Assembly: GCF_035917455.1 (NCBI RefSeq)
Contig: NZ_CP109078.1
Coordinates: 4,092,001-4,156,000 of the forward strand
Reading direction: 5' to 3'
Length of the DNA stretch: 64,000 nucleotides
From: Micromonospora sp. NBC_01796
GTDB taxonomy: Bacteria > Actinomycetota > Actinomycetes > Mycobacteriales > Micromonosporaceae
Every line of letters starts with the position of its first letter. The first letter of the stretch is position 1. Below the pieces are notes generated by a model. The model saw only the letters and a program-made list of their open reading frames with translations. It was not told where the DNA came from and ran no database searches. The position numbers and the translations under genes are program-made. Positions 17,245 to 25,696 of the stretch are shown here, piece after piece.

Positions 17245-18575
17245 GGACGGTCCCCGAACTGCTGGCCCACGGGGTCGGCGGGCGGCAGGACCTGCCCATC
17301 CCGTTCGCGTACGCGGTGACGGGTGCGGCGTTGGCCCTGGTCATCTCGTTCGTGGTGCTGGGCGCGTTCTGGCGGGAGCCGAGGCTGGGTGACGCCGAGG
17401 CGGGTCGGCCGCTGCCGGACCGGGCCGCCCGGCTGGTCGACTCGGCCGGTTGGCAGTGGATCCTGCGGATCCTGGGACTGGTGTTCGCGGGCTACTTCGC
17501 GATCGGGCTCTTCTTCGGCCCGGACGTCGACCGCAACCCCACCGCCGGGCTGTTCTACGTGCTGTTCTGGGTCGGGCTGGTGCCCGCCTCGCTGCTGTTC
17601 GGACCGGTGTGGCGGGCGCTGAATCCCCTGCGTACGGCCTATCTGCTCGCTGCGGCGCTGCTCCGGCGGGATCCGCGTCGGGGGCCGCTGGCGCTACCGT
17701 CGCGGCTGGGTTACTGGCCGGCGGCGCTCGGCCTGCTGGCGTTCGTCTGGCTGGAACTCGTCGCGCCGGACCGGGCCACCGTCCCGGTCATCCGCACCTG
17801 GCTGGTCGCGTACGCGCTGCTGATGCTGGTGGGGGCGGCCGTGTTCGGGGTCGGGTTCTTCGACCGGGGCGACGCCTTCGAGGTGTACAGCGACCTGGTC
17901 GGCCGGCTGGCGGTGGTCGGCCGTCGCGACGACGGGGTGCTGGTCTGGCGCAACCCGCTGGAGGGGATGAGCGGGCTCGCCCCGGCTCCGGGACTCACCG
18001 CGGTGGTGGTCGTCCTGCTCGGCTCCACCCTGTTCGACAGCCTCTCCAACGCCCCCGCGTGGTTCCGGTTCGTGCAGAACACGCAACTGCCGGCGGTGCT
18101 CACCAACACCGTCGGGATGCTGGTGCTGATCGGCCTGGTGCTGGCCGCGTACGGCCTCACCTGCCTGATCGCGGCGAAGCTGGCACCGGGCGTGCGGCCG
18201 GCAGACGTGGCGGCCGAGATCGCCCACTGCATCGTGCCGATCGCGGTCGGGTACGTGCTCGCGCACTACTACTCGCTGCTGGTCCTGGAGGGGCAGCGGA
18301 CCGTCGCGCTGCTCTCCGACCCGCTCGCCACCGGGGACGCCAACTGGCTGGGTACGGCGGACTGGTCGGTCAGCGCGGCCCTGGTCACCCCGACCGGGGT
18401 GGCCATGTTGCAGGTCACGCTGATCGTGCTCGGGCACCTGCTCGGCACCGTGCTCAGCCACGACCGGGCGTTGGTGCTGTTCCCCGGCCGGTCCGCGATC
18501 GCCGCGCAGGTGCCGCTGCTGGTGCTGATGGTCGGCTACACGATCGCCGGCCTGCTCCTGCTCTTCGCCGGCTGA
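17241..18575 (+). CDS. uncharacterised polytopic membrane protein (444 aa, about 10 helices)
   Basis: The protein is largely hydrophobic with about ten transmembrane helices, conserved-looking loops such as FFGPDVDRNPTAGLFYVLFWVGLV and GPVWRALNPLRTAYLL, and a lumenal-type HCIVPIAVGYVLAHYYSLLV segment with His residues. It is not a recognised transporter family. Its start codon overlaps the stop of the cupredoxin-like lipoprotein gene, implying joint function; a copper or heme-copper-oxidase assembly role is an inference from neighbours. Similar fenestrated proteins occur next to small lipoproteins in other actinomycetes. Confidence 0.6.
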   Translation: MRTVPELLAHGVGGRQDLPIPFAYAVTGAALALVISFVVLGAFWREPRLGDAEAGRPLPDRAARLVDSAGWQWILRILGLVFAGYFAIGLFFGPDVDRNPTAGLFYVLFWVGLVPASLLFGPVWRALNPLRTAYLLAAALLRRDPRRGPLALPSRLGYWPAALGLLAFVWLELVAPDRATVPVIRTWLVAYALLMLVGAAVFGVGFFDRGDAFEVYSDLVGRLAVVGRRDDGVLVWRNPLEGMSGLAPAPGLTAVVVVLLGSTLFDSLSNAPAWFRFVQNTQLPAVLTNTVGMLVLIGLVLAAYGLTCLIAAKLAPGVRPADVAAEIAHCIVPIAVGYVLAHYYSLLVLEGQRTVALLSDPLATGDANWLGTADWSVSAALVTPTGVAMLQVTLIVLGHLLGTVLSHDRALVLFPGRSAIAAQVPLLVLMVGYTIAGLLLLFAG

Positions 18576-18657
18576 CCCGCCACCGGCCCCTTCCTGTCGC
18601 TTTCCGGCCCGTCACCGCCCGAATCGATCGAAGCTGGCAATGAGTCCCACTTCTGAC

Positions 18658-18686
18658 TTGCACACATAGCGATGTACGCATACTTT
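18658..18686 (+). promoter_or_regulatory. promoter with internal dyad for the CDF exporter gene
   Basis: A -35 TTGCAC (18658-18663), 17-bp spacer and -10 TACTTT (18681-18686) lie 36 bp upstream of the exporter start. The spacer contains the dyad TGC-ac-ACAT-agcg-ATGT-ac-GCA (18659-18680), shaped like operators of ArsR/SmtB or related metal sensors. The regulator is not encoded next to it. Confidence 0.5.
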
Positions 18687-18721
18687 GTGGGAGACGGCGC
18701 GGCGACGAGGGAGGGCGACCC

Positions 18722-19636
18722 ATGGGTGCAGGCCACGACCACGGCGGTCACATGCTCAGGGCAGGCGAGAAGCACCGCCGCCCACTCTGGGCCGCGCTTG
18801 CCGTACTGACGGTGTTCATGCTGGTCGAAGCCGTCGCCGCCTGGCTGACCGGTTCACTGGCCCTGCTCTCCGACGCCGGCCACATGTTCACCGACGTGCT
18901 CGGCATCGGCATGGCCCTGGCCGCGATCACCGCCGCCAGCCGCGCCCGCCTCGACACCCAACGGACGTTCGGCCTCTACCGGCTGGAGGTCCTCGCCGCC
19001 CTCGGCAACGCCGTACTCCTCTTCGGGGTGGCGATCGCGGTCCTGGTCGAGGCCGTACGCCGGTTCGGTGACCCGCCCGAGGTCGCCGCCGGACCGATGC
19101 TCGTCGTCGCCGTCGGCGGCCTGCTGGCGAACATCGTCGCCTTCCTGCTGCTGCGCTCCGGAGCCAAGGAGAGCCTGAACGTTCGCGGGGCGTACCTCGA
19201 GGTGCTCGGCGACCTGCTCGGCTCGGTCGGCGTCATCGTCGCCGCAGTCATCATCACGTTCACCGGGTGGCTCTACGCCGACCTGGTGGTCGCGGTGGCG
19301 GTCGGTCTGTTCATCCTGCCGCGCACCTGGCAACTCGCCCGGGCCGCGATCCGGGTCCTGGTCCAGGCCGCCCCGCCGCACGTCGACGTGACCGAGGTAC
19401 GCACCACCCTGGCCGGCGTCGCCGGGGTCTGCGACGTACACGACCTGCACGTGTGGACGCTGACCTCCGGCATGGACGTCGTCTCGGCCCACCTCAGCCT
19501 CGATCCCGGTGCCGAGGTCGGCCGGGTGCTCACCGCCGCCCGGGAACGGCTGCACGAGAGCTTCGGCATCGACCATGCGACTCTTCAGGTCGAGCCGCTA
19601 ACCTCGGCCCGGTTGTGCCAGGACAGCCACTGGTGA
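18722..19636 (+). CDS. cation diffusion facilitator family transporter, CzcD-like (304 aa)
   Basis: The protein has the CDF layout: a His-rich N-terminus (GAGHDHGGHML), six transmembrane helices and a C-terminal ferredoxin-like cytoplasmic domain. The metal-site motifs are LLSDAGHMFTDV (HxxxD) in helix 2 and LEVLGDLLGSVGV in helix 5, and the C-terminal domain has DLHVWTL. These are zinc/cobalt/cadmium exporters driven by proton antiport. The promoter upstream carries an operator-like dyad, suggesting metal-regulated expression. The CopC gene follows 77 bp downstream. Confidence 0.9.
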   Translation: MGAGHDHGGHMLRAGEKHRRPLWAALAVLTVFMLVEAVAAWLTGSLALLSDAGHMFTDVLGIGMALAAITAASRARLDTQRTFGLYRLEVLAALGNAVLLFGVAIAVLVEAVRRFGDPPEVAAGPMLVVAVGGLLANIVAFLLLRSGAKESLNVRGAYLEVLGDLLGSVGVIVAAVIITFTGWLYADLVVAVAVGLFILPRTWQLARAAIRVLVQAAPPHVDVTEVRTTLAGVAGVCDVHDLHVWTLTSGMDVVSAHLSLDPGAEVGRVLTAARERLHESFGIDHATLQVEPLTSARLCQDSHW

Positions 19637-19713
19637 CTCGGCGGGAACCATCCGGCCGTCCGGCACGACTACCCGTGGGGGCTGTCTGCCATCGCCGTTG
19701 GGAGTTGAGCTGG

Positions 19714-20334
19714 ATGCGAGTGTTCCGCCCGCTTGCCGTCATCGCCGTCGCCTGTGCCGCCGTACTCACGGCCGTGCCGGCGCCCGCCTGGGCGCACAAC
19801 GAGCTGCGTGCCAGCAACCCGGCCAAGGGCGCCCAGCTCGCCAGCGCGCCGGCCGAGGTGGTGCTCGACTTCGCCGAACGCCTCAACCCCAAGTTCACCA
19901 CCGTCGCGGTGACCGACAAGGCCGGTGCGGCCGTCGGCACCGGCCAGCCGGAGGTGACCGGACCCCGCGCGGTGCAGCGGCTCCGGCAGCCGCTCGACGC
20001 GGGCGACTACACGGTGGCGTACCGGGTGGTGTCGGTCGACGGTCACCCGGTCAGCGGCAAACTCACCTTCACCGTGACCGCGCCGCCGCCCGCCACCGCA
20101 CCGGTGAGCCCCTCGGCGGCGACCCAACCGTCGACCGGGCCGGACCCGACCGCCGCACCCGCCGGGGCGACGGCGTCCCCCTCGGACGAGCTGCCGGGTG
20201 AACTCGCCGGGGACGAGTCCACCACCGAAGGTGGGGGCAGCCTCGTACCGGGTCTGCTGCTTGCCGGCGTCGCCGTGCTGGCGATCGGCACCGGCTTCCT
20301 GCTCATCCGGCGCCGCCGGACCACCCAGCCGTGA
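19714..20334 (+). CDS. copC: CopC copper-binding protein with C-terminal membrane anchor (206 aa)
   Basis: The signal peptide ends at AWAHNEL, giving an N-terminal His as in CopC (copper ligand). The beta-sandwich ends with GDYTVAYRVVSVDGHPVSGKLTFTV, the strongly conserved CopC motif with the second His. A Ser/Thr/Pro linker and a C-terminal transmembrane helix with an RRRR anchor follow. It binds copper outside the membrane and probably hands it to the CopD-like protein encoded immediately downstream, whose GTG start overlaps this stop codon. Confidence 0.88.
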   Translation: MRVFRPLAVIAVACAAVLTAVPAPAWAHNELRASNPAKGAQLASAPAEVVLDFAERLNPKFTTVAVTDKAGAAVGTGQPEVTGPRAVQRLRQPLDAGDYTVAYRVVSVDGHPVSGKLTFTVTAPPPATAPVSPSAATQPSTGPDPTAAPAGATASPSDELPGELAGDESTTEGGGSLVPGLLLAGVAVLAIGTGFLLIRRRRTTQP

Positions 20335-22325
20335 CCGGCCCGGACCAGCCGGCCGTGGGCACACCGGTCGTGGATGGGCCCGACCCCGTCGTCGGCACCA
20401 CCGACCGCCCCACCGCCACGGCCGGGCCCGGCCCGGCCCACCCCGGCGGGTGGCCGGTCGCCGCCGCCGGGCTGCTGGTCGCCGTCGGGGCGCTGGCCGC
20501 ACTGCTGTCGTACGGGGGAGCCACCCGCCGGGAGATCCTCCCCGGCCTCGCCGACGCCGGCCCGATCACCCCGTGGGCGTTGCCCATCGCCCGGCTCGGC
20601 ATGCAGGTCGGTGCGGTTGTCACCGTCGGCCTGCTGCTCGCGGCGGTGCTGCTCTCGGCCCGTGCCGCCGGAGGTGGCCTCTCCGCCACCGGCTACCGGC
20701 GGGTCCGGGCGGCGGCCTGGTCCGCGCTCGGCTGGTGCCTCGCCAGTGTCGCCGCGCTCTGCCTCACCCTCGCCGACGTGCTCGGCCTGCCGATCGCCGA
20801 GGCGGTGTCGGTCACCTCGGTCGTCAACTTCGCCACCACCGTCCAGCTCGGGCAGGCGTTGGCCCTCTCCGGCTGGCTGGCCGGGGCGATCTTCCTGATC
20901 TGCCGGGCCGCGCTCACCCCACGAACCGCCGGTGTCGCGCTCCTGCTCGCCGTACTGGCGATGGTGCCGCCGGTTTTCACCGGGCACGCCGCCGCGGCCA
21001 GCAACCACAAACTCGCGGTCTCCGGGCTGCTGCTGCACGTCGTACCGGTGGCGGTCTGGGCCGGTGGGCTGCTGGCCCTGGCGCTGACCGGTCGCGCCAG
21101 GACCGACCAACTGGCCATCGCCGTACGCCGGTTCTCCCCGCTCGCCGCCGGCTGCCTGGTCCTGGTCGCCGCCTCCGGCCTGGTCTCGGCGTACGTGCGG
21201 CTGCCCGGCCTCGGCGCCCTCGTCGACACCCGGTACGGCCAGCTCGTCCTGCTCAAGACCCTCCTGCTCGGTGCGCTCGCCGCCGCCGGCTGGTGGCAAC
21301 GGCGCGGCGCGCTGCCCGGTCTGCTCGACGGCGACCGGAGCCGGTTCATCCGGATCGCCACGGTGGAGGTGCTGATCTTCGCCGCCGCGATGGGCACGGC
21401 CGTGGCCCTGTCCCGGACCCCGGCGCCGGTGCCCGGTGAACCCGAGGAGAGCATCGCGCAGGCCCTGCTCGGCTACCCGCTGCCGGCGGCCCCCGACGCC
21501 GCCCGGCTGCTCGGCGAGTGGCTGCCCGAACCGGTCCTGATCGCCGTCGCGCTCACCATCGCCGGTTACTACCTGGGTGCGGTGGCCCGGCTCCGGCGTA
21601 CGGGCGGGCAGTGGCCGGTGTGGCGTACGGCCACGTTCCTGCTCGGCTGTGCGGTGATCGTGGTCGCCACCTCCAGCGGCCTGGCCCGGTACGCCCCCCT
21701 GCTGTTCAGCGTGCACCTGCTCCAGCAACTGCTGCTGACCACGGTCGCGCCGATCCTGCTCGTGCTCGGCGCCCCGCTCACCCTGGCCCGACAGGTGCTG
21801 CCGACATCCGTCACCCCCGGCTGGCCGGGCGTACGGGAATGGCTACGGGGAGCCGGGGCGTCCCGTACCGGATTGCTGCTGACCCGGCCGGTGGTGGCGG
21901 CGATCCTGCTCGCCGGGACGGGTTTCCCGCTCTACTACACCGGGATCTACGACCAGACCCTGCGGTCACACGCCGCCCACCTGGTCATGGTCGGGTACTT
22001 CCTGGCCACCGGTTGGCTCTTCTTCTGGGTGGTGCTCGGTACCGACCCGGTGCCACGCCGCGCGGGCTACCCGGAGCGGCTGTTGGCCGTACTGCTGCTG
22101 GTGGTGTCGCAGGTTGCCCTCGGGCTGGTCCTCGCCGGCTCGGACACCCTGCTCGCCGCCGACTGGTCCACCGCGTTGGCCCGTCTCTGGGGTGACCCGC
22201 CCCTGGTCGACCAGCAGAACGCCGGTCGTCTGCTCTGGTCGCTCGGCAGTCTTCCTCTCCTTGCCGTCCTGGCCACCCTCGCCGTCCGCTGGCGCCGCGC
22301 CCGCCCGCCGTCCACTCCCGCATAG
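20331..22325 (+). CDS. CopD-CtaG fusion membrane protein (664 aa)
   Basis: The N-terminal half (about residues 45-370) has the CopD helices, including FTGHAAAASNHKLAVSGLLLHVVPVAVWAGGL, with His residues typical of copper import. The C-terminal half (about 390-650) is a CtaG-type caa3 oxidase assembly domain with FSVHLLQQLLLTTVAPILLVLGAPLTL and HAAHLVMVGYFLATGW. The GTG start overlaps the copC stop by 4 bp. Together they point to copper uptake for insertion into cytochrome c oxidase. Fusions of this type are known in actinobacteria. Confidence 0.88.
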   Translation: MTGPDQPAVGTPVVDGPDPVVGTTDRPTATAGPGPAHPGGWPVAAAGLLVAVGALAALLSYGGATRREILPGLADAGPITPWALPIARLGMQVGAVVTVGLLLAAVLLSARAAGGGLSATGYRRVRAAAWSALGWCLASVAALCLTLADVLGLPIAEAVSVTSVVNFATTVQLGQALALSGWLAGAIFLICRAALTPRTAGVALLLAVLAMVPPVFTGHAAAASNHKLAVSGLLLHVVPVAVWAGGLLALALTGRARTDQLAIAVRRFSPLAAGCLVLVAASGLVSAYVRLPGLGALVDTRYGQLVLLKTLLLGALAAAGWWQRRGALPGLLDGDRSRFIRIATVEVLIFAAAMGTAVALSRTPAPVPGEPEESIAQALLGYPLPAAPDAARLLGEWLPEPVLIAVALTIAGYYLGAVARLRRTGGQWPVWRTATFLLGCAVIVVATSSGLARYAPLLFSVHLLQQLLLTTVAPILLVLGAPLTLARQVLPTSVTPGWPGVREWLRGAGASRTGLLLTRPVVAAILLAGTGFPLYYTGIYDQTLRSHAAHLVMVGYFLATGWLFFWVVLGTDPVPRRAGYPERLLAVLLLVVSQVALGLVLAGSDTLLAADWSTALARLWGDPPLVDQQNAGRLLWSLGSLPLLAVLATLAVRWRRARPPSTPA

Positions 22326-22370
22326 CCCCCGCCCGCGTCCGTCAACGTGACGCCGTGTCCGCCGCGAACC

Positions 22371-22432
22371 CGCACTTTCACTGAAAGAGTGGTTATTCGG
22401 CGTGGGATAACCACTCTTTCAGTGAAAGTGCG
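22371..22432. repeat. perfect palindrome, two 26-bp arms, 10-nt loop
   Basis: The left arm (22371-22396) and right arm (22407-22432) are exact reverse complements. Each arm itself contains the dyad CTTTCACTGAAAG, so the element can fold in more than one way. It lies between the convergent CopD-CtaG and YcnI-type genes and may terminate both transcripts, but it is AT-richer than its surroundings, unlike ordinary terminators here. Confidence 0.85.
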
Positions 22433-22483
22433 TCGATCCGCGTGCGTGCGTGCGTGGAGGAGTGCGGGGGCGTGTAGGGGCGG

Positions 22484-23470
22484 TCAGGAGCGGAGGCGCC
22501 AGCGGGTGGGGGTGCCCGAGGCCGGCGCCGACCCTGCCGAGGTCGCCTCGGCGGGCTCGGGTTCGGGTTCGGTGGTTGACGGTTCGGTGGTTGACGGGTC
22601 GGACGTTGTCGCGGCGGGTGCGGTGGGGTCGGCAGGTGCGGTGGGTGTGGCGGACTCGGTGGTCGAAGCGGCAGCCGGGGTGGCGGCCGGGGTCGGGGCG
22701 GCGGGTTCCGGGTCCGGTGCGGGCTCGGGTTGGCGGCGGCGGGCGATGGCGGCACCGGCGAGCGCGGCGGTGATGAGCAGGGCGATCAGCAGCCCGACCC
22801 GCAACACGTCCGAGAAACGGTCGGTGGCGACGTCGTCGCTGGCGGTGGCCCCGGTGCCGTCCTCCGCGTCGGGGGCCGCACCGGGTGCGGCGGGTGGGGG
22901 AGCGGCCGGAGCCAGCAGGGCGACCACGGGTGCCGGACCGGTGCCGGCGGCAGCGGCCGAGCCGGGCGGGGTGCTCCACCGCACCTGGGTACCGTCCGAG
23001 TAGGTCTGGGTCACGTCGAAGACGAGCTGCTCGGTGTCGGGCATCGGTCCCAGGGAGACCACCAGCTCGGCGACACCCGGCGCGGCGGGCGGTGCCGTAC
23101 GGGTCCAGATGATCGCCGAGGTCACCTCGGTCACCGCGCCGTGGTGGATGCCACCGAGCGGCTGGTTGAGCGGGCGGGTGGTGGTGGTCGGTCCCCAGTC
23201 CGGCACCGACATCGGGTACACCTCGGCGACCGGCGCCGACTCGGGCAGCCGCAACTCGACCCGGGTGGTGTACGCCCCGGCACGCTCGTCCGGAACCCGG
23301 AAGGTGAGCTTCGCGGCGTCACCCCGGTACGCCTGAGCCGGGGTCACGGTCACATCCGCCGCCGCCGGTACGGCGAACGCCGCCCCGCCCCCGAGCACAC
23401 CGGCGAGCAGGGCGCCCAGCAGCGCGGCCCGTACCGCTGTTGTTCTTCCGGCTCGTACCGATCCTGTCAT
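22484..23470 (-). CDS. YcnI/DUF1775 family copper-associated surface protein (328 aa)
   Basis: A signal peptide ends at PAAADVTV. The DUF1775 beta-sandwich (about residues 39-180) has YRGDAAKLTFRVPDERAGAYTTRVELRLP and ends in TQVRWSTPP. YcnI of Bacillus binds Cu(II). A transmembrane helix (VGLLIALLITAALAGAAI) and a long Pro/Ala/Thr/Glu-rich tail of about 90 residues follow. The usual N-terminal mature His copper ligand is replaced by Asp/Val (DVTV), so copper binding may differ. It is followed by a two-component system that could control it. Confidence 0.78.
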   Translation of the reverse strand: MTGSVRAGRTTAVRAALLGALLAGVLGGGAAFAVPAAADVTVTPAQAYRGDAAKLTFRVPDERAGAYTTRVELRLPESAPVAEVYPMSVPDWGPTTTTRPLNQPLGGIHHGAVTEVTSAIIWTRTAPPAAPGVAELVVSLGPMPDTEQLVFDVTQTYSDGTQVRWSTPPGSAAAAGTGPAPVVALLAPAAPPPAAPGAAPDAEDGTGATASDDVATDRFSDVLRVGLLIALLITAALAGAAIARRRQPEPAPDPEPAAPTPAATPAAASTTESATPTAPADPTAPAATTSDPSTTEPSTTEPEPEPAEATSAGSAPASGTPTRWRLRS

Positions 23471-23536
23471 CAGCGACCCTCCTTCGACCCGTACCCGTGC
23501 CCCATCCTGGTAGTTCGCAGGCGGGACCGGAAAGGT

Positions 23537-24212
23537 TCAATCCACCGGCAGATCGGTATCGCTGCCCAGGTACGCCAGCACCGCCAGGACCCGACGGTTG
23601 GTGTCCTCGGTCGGGGGGAGGTCGAGCTTGCCGAGGATGTTGCCGACGTGCTTGCCGACCGCCGCCTCCGAGACGACCAGTGTCCTCGCGATCGAGGCGT
23701 TCGACCGCCCCTCGGCGATCAGGCCGAGCACCTCCCGTTCGCGTACGGAGAGTCGGGCGAGCGGGTCGCGACGGCGGCGCAGCAGTTGCCGTACCACCTC
23801 GGGGTCTACCACGGTGTCGCCGTCGACGATCCGGCGCAGCATGCCGACGAACTCGGCGACGTCGACCACCCGGGTCCTTCAGCAGGTAGCCGACCCGTCG
23901 GCCGTCGCCGGAGTCGAGCAGCTCGGCGGCGTAGCCGAGCCGGACGTACTGGCTGAGCACGACCACGGCCAGGTCCGGACGGGTGCGGCGCAGCCGTACC
24001 GCCGCCCGGAGCCCCTCGTCGGTGAAGCCGGGCGGCATCCGTACGTCGGTCACCACCAGGTCCGGTGCGTGCTCGGCGACGGCCGCGACCAGGGTCTCGG
24101 CGTCGCCGACCGCCGCGACCACCGCGAACCCGAAGCGGTGCAGGAGCCCGACCAGCCCCTCCCGGAGCAGCACCCCGTCCTCGGCGAGGACGACCCTGGT
24201 CACCGGGGACAC
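23537..24212 (-). pseudogene. LuxR-type response regulator interrupted by a +1 frameshift
   Basis: The N-terminal receiver domain (VVLAEDGVLLREGLVGLL, phospho-Asp in VVTDVRMPP, Lys in YLLKD) is read in one frame and the C-terminal LuxR helix-turn-helix (LSVREREVLGLIAEGRSNASIA) in another. The switch is just after YLLKD, at the G run 23872-23874; one base fewer restores a continuous protein of about 224 residues, the normal length for this family. It could be a real loss or a sequencing error. Its start overlaps the histidine kinase gene by 13 bp, so it is the cognate regulator. Confidence 0.85.
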
Positions 24213-25579
24213 GGCAGCTCCACCCGGAGCAGGGTCGGCCCGCCGGCCGGGCTGGAGAGCAGCATCCGCCCGCCGACCACGGCGACCCGGTCGGCCAGCC
24301 CGGTCAGCCCGGTGCCCCGGTTCGGGTCGGCCCCGCCCCGACCGTCGTCACCGACCTGTACGACCACCCGCCCGGCCCGCTGTTCCACGGTCACCGAAAC
24401 CTCGGTCGCGCCGCTGTGCCTGGCCGCGTTGGTGAGCGCCTCGGCGACCACGAAGTAGACCGCCGCCTCCAGTTGCCCGGGCAGCCGCCCGGACGGTTCA
24501 CAGCGGACGGTTACGGGAATCGAACACCGATCGGCGAGTTCGCTCAGCGCGGCCGGCAGCCCGCGTTCGGTGAGGATCTGCGGGTGGATGCCGTGGACGA
24601 TCTCCCGTAGCTCGACCATGGCCTGTTTGGCCTGCTCGTGCGCGGTGGCCAGGGTGCCGGCCGCAGGTGAGTCGGCGGGCAGGTCGAGCCGGGCGAGGCC
24701 GAGTTGCAGGGTGAGGCTGACCAGCCGTTGCTGGGCACCGTCGTGCAGGTCGCGCTCGATTCGGCGACGTTCGGAGTCGAACGCGTCCACCAGCCGGGCC
24801 CGCGACCGGGCGACCTCGACCAGCTCCGCCCGCAGCTGCTCCCCGGTGCCGCCACCGCCGTCGTGCAACAGCAACCGGGCGACCGCGCCGTGCGCGCCGG
24901 CCAGGACCGCGAGCAGGTACGGCACCGAGGGCAGCAGGAGCAGGCCGGCGACCGCGTACCGCAGCGCGTCTCCGACCGAGTCGACCGTGTCGAACCCGAG
25001 CGACACCGGGCCGACGTCCTGCCCGACCAGGAACGGGCTGGCCACGAGGGTCACGATCAGCACCGGTACGGCGAGGACCGCGCCGTACAGCACCGGGACG
25101 GCGGTGACGAGCAGGAACGTGTAGCCCACTGCCCGCCAAGTGGTCGCCTCGGCGTACCGGTGGCGCAGCCAGGGCCACGGTCCGGGGGCGATCGGCGGGT
25201 GGTGGACGACCACCGGCGGCCCGGTGTCGACCAGTCGCAGCCGGCGCCTTTCCACCGCCGCCACCGGCATCGCCACCAGCGGCCCGAACGCCGCCACCAG
25301 CACCGCTCCGACCAGTACGGTCATCAGCAGGGTGCCCAGTGGCTGGAATTCACCGGTGGTGACCCGGCGGAGCGCGATCAGCCAGGGGAAGCCGAGCACC
25401 AGCGACGGCAACCCCACGGCGGCGACCAGCGGCGCCGTGGTGAGCAGATAGGCCAGCGACCGCCACGGCCAGGCGCCGATCAGGAATCGCCGACGCCCAA
25501 CCGATTCCAGCGGGGTTCGGGAGATGCTGTCGAGTGTGGATTGTCGTTCGATGACCGCGGTTTCTCTGTCGGGAAGCAC
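24200..25579 (-). CDS. sensor histidine kinase, HisKA_3 type (459 aa)
   Basis: The N-terminal half has about six membrane helices. The dimerisation/phosphoacceptor helix is RRRIERDLHDGAQQR with the phospho-His at residue 279, followed by a HATPase domain with EALTNAARHSGA (N box), VGDDGRGG (G1) and GTGLTGLADRV (G2). These kinases, as in the LiaS/DesK group, pair with LuxR-type regulators. The partner overlaps it and is frameshifted, so signal output may be broken. The adjacent YcnI-type gene suggests a role in metal or envelope stress, but the signal is unknown. The GTG at 25579 is the chosen start. Confidence 0.88.
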   Translation of the reverse strand: MLPDRETAVIERQSTLDSISRTPLESVGRRRFLIGAWPWRSLAYLLTTAPLVAAVGLPSLVLGFPWLIALRRVTTGEFQPLGTLLMTVLVGAVLVAAFGPLVAMPVAAVERRRLRLVDTGPPVVVHHPPIAPGPWPWLRHRYAEATTWRAVGYTFLLVTAVPVLYGAVLAVPVLIVTLVASPFLVGQDVGPVSLGFDTVDSVGDALRYAVAGLLLLPSVPYLLAVLAGAHGAVARLLLHDGGGGTGEQLRAELVEVARSRARLVDAFDSERRRIERDLHDGAQQRLVSLTLQLGLARLDLPADSPAAGTLATAHEQAKQAMVELREIVHGIHPQILTERGLPAALSELADRCSIPVTVRCEPSGRLPGQLEAAVYFVVAEALTNAARHSGATEVSVTVEQRAGRVVVQVGDDGRGGADPNRGTGLTGLADRVAVVGGRMLLSSPAGGPTLLRVELPCPR

Positions 25580-25696
25580 GGAATCGACGCTAACGGTCGG
25601 CCATCGGTGGATACATCCGTCTGAGGCTAGACCTCGGGTATGGCCAGCCCTACCCCGAATGGGAGATTGGTCTTACCGTCGCCCGGCATTTCCGGG

